This document shows positions 56,019 to 64,000 of a DNA stretch of 64,000 bases, piece by piece (within the stretch, counting starts at the first letter, position 1; every line of letters starts with the position of its first letter). The stretch lies in NCBI GenBank assembly GCA_030374805.1, contig JARGSG010000014.1:868001-932000 (forward strand). Reading direction: 5' to 3'. A program made the translations under genes and the position numbers. This stretch comes from Gracilaria gracilis (Eukaryota > Rhodophyta > Florideophyceae > Gracilariales > Gracilariaceae). The notes under the pieces are model-generated. The model was not told the origin of the DNA. It did no database searches and saw nothing but the letters and a program-made list of their open reading frames with translations.

Positions 56019-56560
56019 TGTAGTATAGTAGGCCCGAGTTGGTGCGCAGTGCATACGATTGGCCATTCACGTACAAAGGGGTAGTGCACGGTGGGCCGGT
56101 GCAGTGGCACCACCACCTGTACGATTCGGCGATCGGGTGCCGGCCGGGTTGGCACAGCGTACAAATTGGACACCTGTGCAGTTTGGATAGTGAGAATGCA
56201 AATTAGACCGATCGTACAGTAGTCATTAGGGGGCCCAGACCCAATATTAAGTTCTAGCTCGGATCTTCCGAGACCCCAATCGTAAACGACAGGCATCTTC
56301 TGCCAAACATCTTCTTCGTTAGTTTGCACTCACGATAGACCGCACGGTTACTCTTTTATTGGGTTTAGCAGACCGTTACTAACCTTTTGCGCGCACCTGT
56401 ACAAGCTTGTTGATATCGACAGTCCACTCTTCCTTCGACCGCCATGTGCTTCCGCACTCCTTCACCGTTCGGACTCATTACAGTCACGCAACTGTACGCT
56501 GCCACCGCTCTCGTCTCAAGAACGCTTCGGACTTTATTTCTTTTTGTGCATTATACCACA
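56019..56560 (+). repeat. Gypsy 2 5' LTR
   Basis: 542 bp starting TGTAGTATAGTAGGC and ending GCATTATACCACA. It matches the reverse complement of the solo LTR at 49,193-49,725 over its full length. Copia sequence ends immediately before it. Confidence 0.85.
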
Positions 56561-56738
56561 TTGATCTTTCGACATAGAAGTGGAATTCGAGACCGTACGG
56601 AGTAGCAGAACCGATCGTGGAACCGATACGTACAGTACGAGTCATCTTCCGCACGGAGAAATGGGTGAAGTGTCTCTGGTCTAAAAAGACTCAGCAAAGT
56701 CCATACCGGTCGCCATTCGCGCCGCTTCGGATGCCGCT

Positions 56739-58620
56739 TTGGTTGGCCGTCGGAGCACCCGAAGTAACGCGAGGACTTACGTCACGCCTTCAGATGAGCC
56801 CGAACGGATTCTACGAGACGGCTCCTCACCTAACAGGTTAAAGTCCGTACGGAACGAAAACGAGGCACCTGCTCTCGCCTCCTTTCCCGGAACGGAGAAG
56901 ACGCCGCGGGGCGAAGCTGGCCCTTCGGCGCCACTTCTTACCGAATGGACTACCGCACGGGAACTCTGGGCAGGGATCGCTCTCTACGCCCTGCAGAGTC
57001 TCCGAACGGAAATTGAGGTCCACGTCCCCATGGCCGTGGAAACGTACCTCAAGGACCAAATCCCGGCGCTTCTGCACCAGGATATTCCAGCGATGGAACA
57101 CGACATGGTCAGGAATCCCCTGACGATAGACCTTTCGGAACCTGCAACGTCAGCTCTGAACAGTACACTGTCCGCACTGGTAGCTCAGCTACTGACCCAC
57201 CCGCCCAAATCGTGTATTGACCGTACGGACAATACACTCGCTAGCGGCGAGAGGCAACACCGACCGAAACTGAAGAAGGGCGCAACGAGGAGTCCGACCG
57301 GAGTGAACCTCCGGCCAGTCAACCCGCAGGACGATTCGGACGGAAGCTCACGAGATTCCTCCGACGGGAGGAGAAATCGCTGACGCAGAGGTGGTAGACC
57401 GAGCTGAAGTTCCGGTTTGGATGACGCGCCCCGTAAAGGTAAGGATCACCGCCGCCAGAGAAGGCAAAGATCAGCCAGAACGGACTCGGACTCTTCGGAG
57501 TCATCGTCGGATGACGACCACAAGGATTCGGAGATCGACCGAAACTCTCGCAGCCCTCGTCGAAGGGGAAAATCCGATCGGTATAGTTCCCGTTCGGACA
57601 GGTTGATGCTGAAACGCATCAGGCCCTTGAACGAGAAGTTCGCCAAAGTAGTGGACTACCGTACATAGAGGTTGCTCAGGAGAAGCCAAACATACATTCC
57701 GCGGGTGGCGTGCAAGATTGCGCGATACCAAAAGATGTTCAATTTCCAGATAAAGTTTCATTCCTTTTCCGGGACAGATCCGATATCGGTTCTCAAATTT
57801 CTTGCAGGGGTTTAAAACCGCTTGCAACCATAACGGACTCACTGAGGGGGCAGCCCTCTGGTGTTTCCAACTTTACCTGACCGGACCGGCGCACGATCTG
57901 GTTCAGTCACGGGCCGAAGGTGAGTCTGGCGCTGTCGACCGTACTCGGGATGAGTCTCTCCACACGTAAAAAGAGGTATTCAATTTTCTGTTGACCACGT
58001 ACGCAACGGATGAGATCATTGCCGACGCGGCCGCAGAGGTCACCCTCTACCGCCAAGCGTCTGGCATGTCCGAAACGGTATTCGCCCAGAAACTCTGGAC
58101 GAAATCGCTCCGCTGTGGGAACGTTCTTACCAGTCGGAATTTGAAGGGGACCTTCGTCGAAGGACTCCTTCCCGCCATACGGTCAAAGGTGAGGAATCAC
58201 CTTACCTCTCATCCCAATATCGGATATGACGCACTTGCCCGTTACGCGGAATCGTACGGAGACACCCATCGTTCCCCACGTCGACAGTCCGTCCGGGTCG
58301 ATACTCAAAAGCCAACCGCTCGGAAAGAGTCTTCTCGTACCGCCCGGAAGGTTCACAGTATCGATACCCGGTCGGAATCGATCTATTCCGTATCGGACGA
58401 AGACGAGAAACATGTCCTCGCGTTATCCCGCGCGTCCTTCATGCCCTCGCCTCCCACTACGCCCTCAGCTTCAACGCCTGCTCAGTCCGTTCGATCTTAC
58501 CCCAGTCCCGCCAGCTCCCGGGTGCAACAAACCCAGGGGCAGGCACCAGTTAGACCGTGTCGGATTTGCCTCTCACGGGAGCCCAACTGTTGTCAGTTGC
58601 TCCCACCGACCTAAAGGAGA
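56739..58620 (+). pseudogene. Gypsy 2 gag remnant
   Basis: Gag-like helical sequence in more than one frame, with an Arg/Ser/Asp-rich central stretch (about 57,400-57,600) and a retrotransposon-gag-like domain (about 57,650-58,260). Same organisation as gypsy 1 gag. Fossil. Confidence 0.6.
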
Positions 58621-58933
58621 AGCTATGGGCCATACTGGAGGCGAATAATCAGCAACGCCGCGAGGAAGGCTATTACAGTGCCGACCAGACCGGTCGGAAA
58701 CCTGAAACCCCAAGGGACAATACCGGATATCGCCAGAGCGGACAGCCTCGGCAGCCATACTCACCACGACCGACACAGGCCGCTATGCTGGTCGAGGAGC
58801 CTGCTCCTGACCAGGAAAACGACCGGGAAGAACCGTAGAGGCATCGCCTCCTCCACAGAGGCCTATCCTCGCCCCGTCAGCGACAGACCGAACGGACTCC
58901 ATCCGATGGGAGCCCGCTGTTCTGACATGTGAC

Positions 58934-61900
58934 GTGACCGATACGGATATAGAAGCCGAAACGGTCCTCTTTTCGAGCCCGAACTACAAGGTGCACCTGT
59001 CGGTTGGCTTCAATACGGCACTGATGTATCCGTTAATGGGAGTTATTGATACCGGAGCCGGATCCTGTCTGGTTCACGAACGCCACCTCCCTCCGAATTG
59101 GCGCTCAAAACTCCGACCGGACGTAAGACCCCGAATTACGGACGCGTCGAAGAACCCAATGGACGTTGTGGGAGTTCTCCCCCTTATGGTCCGAATCGGT
59201 GACCTCAACGTACGAGTACAGTTCCTGGTGGTTTCTAACCTCTCCACCAGCGTACTACTCGGTACTTCTTTTATTGAAAAGTACGTCTTGGCAATACTAC
59301 CACCGAAACGGACAATACTCCTATGTCACTCCAAACCGGTATCTATACAGTCTTCCGCGTACGGACCAAATGCACCTTCCGCGCCGGAACCAGAACCCGA
59401 ACGGGAAACCCCATCTAATAAGATACACGTCGCCCGTCCGATTGTTCTACTCCCAATGTCAGAAACGAACGTCTTGGTAACCACCAAAACGTCCGGCTTG
59501 GTCTTTCTACAGTCTCATCACCGGACGGGATCGACGCTCGAACTAACACTCCTCGCGGGTGGAGTTATAGAGCTCCGACCGGACCTACCCTCTTTCGTTC
59601 GCGCAGCGAACTTCTCTGACCGCTCGGTCCGGTTACACAAGAACACCGTTATCGGACTTGCTCTTCCATCTCCTGTAGTGCTCATTACTCCGCAATTATC
59701 GTCGTGGAGCGACGAGTCTAAGGAGGGGGAACACACTCCGATTTCGGACAGTAATTCCGAACGGAAAGTCAAGGATACCAAAGAGGAGCAAGAAACCGTA
59801 CGGAAAGGTGAGAACGATTGGCCCCGCAAGGTACAGATCAGTCCTGAGCATGCTTCTGAACGGGATAAAGTCATTGAGTTACTTCGTCCGTTTGCGGATA
59901 TGTGGGACGGCCGTCTCGGAACGATCGTGGCAGTGAAGCACCGCATTCATCTGGAACGAGGCACTAAGCTCATATTCTAGATGCCGTACGGTGCGGGGCC
60001 CGCTCGTAGAGAACTCGAACGCAAGGAGGTGACAAAGCAGCGAGCTGCTGGTGTCATAGAACCGTCATCGGCAGAATGGACCAGTCCGGTCGTATTTGCG
60101 CTCAAGAGAGAGGGAAGACTTCGCTTCTGCGTCGATTACCGCCCGTTGAACGCTACGAACGTAAGAGAAACGTATTCACTACCCCGAATGGACGAGTGCA
60201 TCGACTCTCTAGGAGATGCACAAATCTCCTCCACTTTGGACGCCAACAGTGGTTATCCGCAGACCGAAATGGACGAAGCCGACCGCGACAAAACGACGTT
60301 CACGTCGCACATGGGACTGTACCGTTATCGGAGAATGCCGTTCGGACTCAAGAACGCGCCGGCTACTTTCCAGCGTACTCTCGATATCATCCTTTCACGG
60401 GTGAAATAGCAGTACGCACTGGTGTATCTTGATGACGTAATCATCTATTCCCGGACGGTTGAAGAGCATTATTAACATGTGCGGACCATACTCCATATGC
60501 TGCGTTCGGCCGGTGTAGCTCTCTGACTGGACAGGTGCTACTTTTTCAGTGGCACGGTAGACTACCTAGGCCAAGTAATCCGACCGGGAACGCTTCAGAT
60601 GTTTCTTAAGACACAGAATGCTATCAAGCAGGCTAAACCGCCTACGACCCAGACGGAACTCCGATCGTTCTTGGGGCTCTGTAATGCTTCCGCCAGTTTG
60701 TCGCGAACTTCGCCCGAATTACGGCCCCATTGAACCGCAAGCGAGAAAAGAGGCAACCCACGAAGTTCGAGACATTGACCGATACGAAATACGAAGCCTT
60801 CGACGAGTTACGTCAGAGACTGATACGCCCGCCCAATTTGGCCATTCCCCGTCAAGGGTACCCTTATGTTCTGGACACGTATGCAAGCGACCGACAGGTA
60901 GGATACACCCTGCTACAGAAGCAGCTAGACGGAGTCTTATTACCGATCGGTTACTGGACCAGCTCTCTATCCAAGACCGAACGGCAATACTCAACTACCG
61001 AACGGGAGTGCCTTGCGGTCCTCTGGGCCATACTGCACCTCCGTCCGTACCTGGAACTTCAGAGGTTCCCAATCTAAACGGATCACCACTCCTTGAGGTG
61101 GATACTAAATTTTGCGGACGCTTCAGGATGACTGGCGAGGTGGCGGTTGCATCTCATGGAGTGCGACTTCGATGTCGTCCACCGTCTGGGTATCAAGCAC
61201 CAAGCGGCTGATGCCCTTTCTCGGATCCAGACGAACGGCGAAGACGATGCCCCATTAGACGAAGAGGTTCCCTGCTTGCTAGTGAATGACCGCACGGACG
61301 ATGGCTACCTCATCACCAACATTACCGTTGACGGTGATGAGTACAGTGACGTTTGCCTCGACTGGCCAACGCCCGCACAAAAACTGCTGGTATCCCCGAG
61401 GTGCTTGCTGTCACCTCGGAGGAAACCAATATCGTTCCGGTCATGGTCGAAGAGCTGGTACGAGCTCAAGCAGATGATCCTTTCTGCGAGTCCCTAAAAA
61501 AGGACATCGGCAACGGTGTCACCTTGTTCGACATTGACCGAAACGGACTTATCGTGCGCAAAGCCCGCTGAACGGTGCCATCCAGAAGGTCGTACCTGCA
61601 TCACTGCAGGCACGCGTCCTCTAATCGGCACACTACCCCCGTCTGGTCGGCCGTCCGAACTCCAATCAGTTGTATGAAGGTCTCAGTCGAGACTTCTACT
61701 GGCCGCATACGGCCAATTATGTATTCCAGACCGTACGAGACTGTCGCACATGCCTGGCGACGAAGGGAACACACTTCAAGTCGCAGAAGTATTGAAGTTG
61801 TTCCCCGCCTCCAGTCTGCTGGAAGTATTCGCAATGGACATTGTCGGTCCATTCACGTCGTCCGTAAACGGTTACCAGTACATACTGGTTATAACCGATC

Positions 61901-62970
61901 GGTTTAGCAAGATAGCTCGTTCTATACCCATGGTGTCAACTACAGCTCCCACTGTGGCGAAGGGCTTTCTGGAGTACTGGGTTTCCCCATACGGAATTCC
62001 CAACTACTTGCTAACCGATATCGGAACTCAATTCGTCTCTAAGTTCTTCGAGACTGTGTGCATTGCCTTCGAGACCAAACACGTGCTGACAACCGCGTAC
62101 CACCCCCAGACAAATAGTCAGGCCGAACGGTTCAATAAAACGCTTGTGCATAGACTGCAACACTACGCCGCAGATCATCAGAACACTTGGCAATCGTATG
62201 TGCAACCTCTTACGTATGGCTACAACCTACAGGTCCATCGATCTCTCGGTACCGCACCGTTCGACGTTGCGCTAACACGTAAGCCACTGAGCGTTCTTCT
62301 CGATGAGCCCAGTACGTCGTTGGACCCAACGACGCCTACATAGCCCACAGCTCGGTTGAAACGCTACACGCTCAAGCTCCTACGAGCCACGCTGCAGACC
62401 GCTCGGACTAAGTTGACCCGAGCCCAACAGCGCTATAAGGAAAACTTCGATAAGTCCGTAAGGTACACGCCGAGCTTTACTCCCGGGGAAGAAGTTTTTG
62501 TTGACCGACCAGACCACAAGAACACGGAGGAGGACCTTACGGATCAGAAGCGTACGTATCGGAAGCTTTTATCAAAGATGGTTGGACCGTTTAAGGTTGT
62601 ATCCGCAACGGACGCTACCGTCACTCTGAACCAAGACGGTATTCATAACACCGTCAGTATTGACAGAGTGACAAAAGCTCCAACCGCACTGCCGACAACC
62701 ACAGCGGTTACTTCTGAACGGACACGCGGCACAGTTGCTGCTGACCCTGAAGGACCGTATGCGGACGAACCAGTTGATGGTCAACCTACCCCACCGCCCG
62801 GAACAGTTCCGAGCGTGGTAGAACGCGTCGTTGACCACCGCGACACTTCAAACGGACAGGAATACCGTGTACATTGGTATGGTTACCGTACGGATCAGGA
62901 CACCTTCAAACGGCCGGAGCACATCCCACAGCGCTTTATTGCCCGCTACTGGCGTCGCAGAAACCGTCGG
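58934..62970 (+). pseudogene. Gypsy 2 pol remnant
   Basis: Aspartic protease with a DTGA-type site (near 59,050), reverse transcriptase, RNase H, integrase with the zinc-binding and catalytic-core regions, and a C-terminal chromodomain (WYGYRTDQDTF region near 62,880). Clearly a chromovirus of a lineage close to gypsy 1. Broken in several places. Confidence 0.8.
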
Positions 62971-64000
62971 TATCTGCAACATTTTCAGGAGGGGGAAGAA
63001 ATGTGGGCGGTGTTCAGGCTCTCAACGTACGTACTGGTAACGCATGAGCTGCGTATACCATCCGGATTCTACTTTTTCGACTTTTATATACTCGGTTTTG
63101 TGTTTTCCAGAACAACTCCTTCTACTCTACTGTCTACTGGCTTGAAACTCGGCACGGTCATGGCATTGATGGCAAGCAGAGATGGAGTTCTACTTCTCTG
63201 CCTTCCATGCGGACGAGGTTGGAACCGTTCACGGACTGCGTGGCGATAAAACGTTACTCCGTAACGGAAACACCACTTCGTAACGCCAAAGTTACACCAC
63301 CACGTCACCTGTGTGCTGTCCTCGAACGGAACTGCATGCGCTCTTGCGCCGCATACACGCACCCAGGCGGGCGGCGCGGAGTGGCTACTTGCAGGGCGAA
63401 TAAAAAAATCCGTCGCGGAAATTGCCTACCCGTACGGTAGCAAAACCGGTGATTCAGTGTTGGTCCGCTAGCTCCGAAACGGTGGCGTTTCGGGGGCTCA
63501 AAATGCCCGATTTGGACTCGCCGCGCGGTCAAAATACTTGTGATTTTTTTGGATCGCACGCGCGCGCCTCTACACGCAATACTGTGTACCGAACCGGTTA
63601 CCGAAGCACGCGCGAGAAGCATACGCTCCTGGCACGATTAATTTGCAATTTTTGAGCCCGAGCGGTGCGCATCATTGCTGGATGTGTGTTTTGGCACTTG
63701 TGAGTGTTTCCGTTCGGATTGTCGGCGAAGCTCCAGTTTGACTGTGACCACGTGGTTTGCATCACCGTAATTAGTTATCGACTGCCTGGAATATGTATGT
63801 ACAGTCGCCAGAGCACCGCTTTGTGGCTCAGTGGTATGATACAAACCGCACGAAACAGTCGCGGCCAGCGACCATCATGGCAGTTTTGCGAGCCTGACCG
63901 TCCAGGACATGCCATTGTGCACCACTGCTGGGCTGACCGATTGGACTTTCTAGAACGATTGGACTACGGCAGCCTACTCTGAACATACTACACGGAAAGG
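62971..64000. other. Gypsy 2 3' internal region, nothing recognised
   Basis: GC-rich, with short frames of no clear character. No LTR sequence matching 56,019-56,560 was found, so the element continues beyond the window or has lost its 3' end. Confidence 0.45.

Larger units (their letters stand above)
56019..64000 (+). mobile_element. Ty3/gypsy chromodomain retrotransposon (gypsy 2), fossil, runs off the window
   Basis: Parts in order: 5' LTR (56,019-56,560), leader with cgacatagaag, gag (about 56,740-58,620), aspartic protease (about 58,940-59,350) with a long linker, reverse transcriptase (about 59,980-60,600), RNase H (about 60,780-61,200), integrase (about 61,560-62,480) and a chromodomain (about 62,815-62,970). 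No 3' LTR was found before the window end. It has several breaks and is a fossil, but its motifs are better kept than those of gypsy 1, and a solo LTR of its family sits inside gypsy 1, so it appears younger. Confidence 0.82.

Noticed and set aside
63812-63880. tggctcagtggtatgatac, resembling a tRNA D-arm
   Set aside because: No matching T-arm (GTTCGA) or acceptor stem follows at tRNA distance.

Overview
The window comes from a nuclear eukaryotic genome dominated by mobile DNA. Remnants of eukaryote-only genes (TAF1, importin-5, a RAD5-type SNF2 ATPase) sit among PIF/Harbinger, hAT, CACTA/Plavaka-like, Ty3/gypsy and Ty1/copia elements. Compact genes and few visible introns would suit a red alga such as Chondrus, but that is inference. 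Hardly any host gene here looks intact.

Layout. 1-13.8 kb: gene remnants and small DNA transposons, namely a Harbinger transposase joined to a captured importin-5 fragment, a C2-domain gene divergent from an alpha/beta hydrolase, an importin-5 3' end, TAF1, a SNF2 ATPase, an unknown 586-aa protein, and a second Harbinger/importin fragment plus a hAT fragment, both bracketed by copies of one 415-bp MITE. 15.0-52.8 kb: an old chromodomain Ty3/gypsy element (gypsy 1). Two related DNA transposons, A (15,460-34,305) and B (34,314-43,262), are nested in its gag region, and a solo LTR of the gypsy 2 family lies antisense near its 3' end. 52.8-54.1 kb: a Harbinger transposase tail and a small convergent reading frame. 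54.1-56.0 kb: a Ty1/copia fragment on the minus strand, interrupted by gypsy 2 (56.0 kb to the window end).

The remarkable object is element A. It is 18.8 kb long, has 26-bp terminal inverted repeats and carries subterminal GCTAGTTT motifs. It encodes a zinc-finger CACTA/Plavaka-like transposase; a minus-strand protein joining a beta-class DPPY DNA methyltransferase to a SET domain; a plus-strand protein of about 1,270 codons ending in a 2OG-Fe(II) dioxygenase domain; a Rossmann-fold ketopantoate-reductase-like enzyme; and a coiled-coil protein next to the right end. Between the divergent methyltransferase and dioxygenase genes lies a 2.5-kb block of 74-bp palindromes, satellite units and a repeated TATA-CACGTG-palindrome module. 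Element A thus looks like a transposon that carried its own DNA or chromatin writers and a possible eraser. Most of its frames now hold premature TAG/TGA codons and a few small indels, so this copy is probably recently dead. B is an older, internally deleted relative.

All assignments were made by reading motifs by eye. No database search was run.
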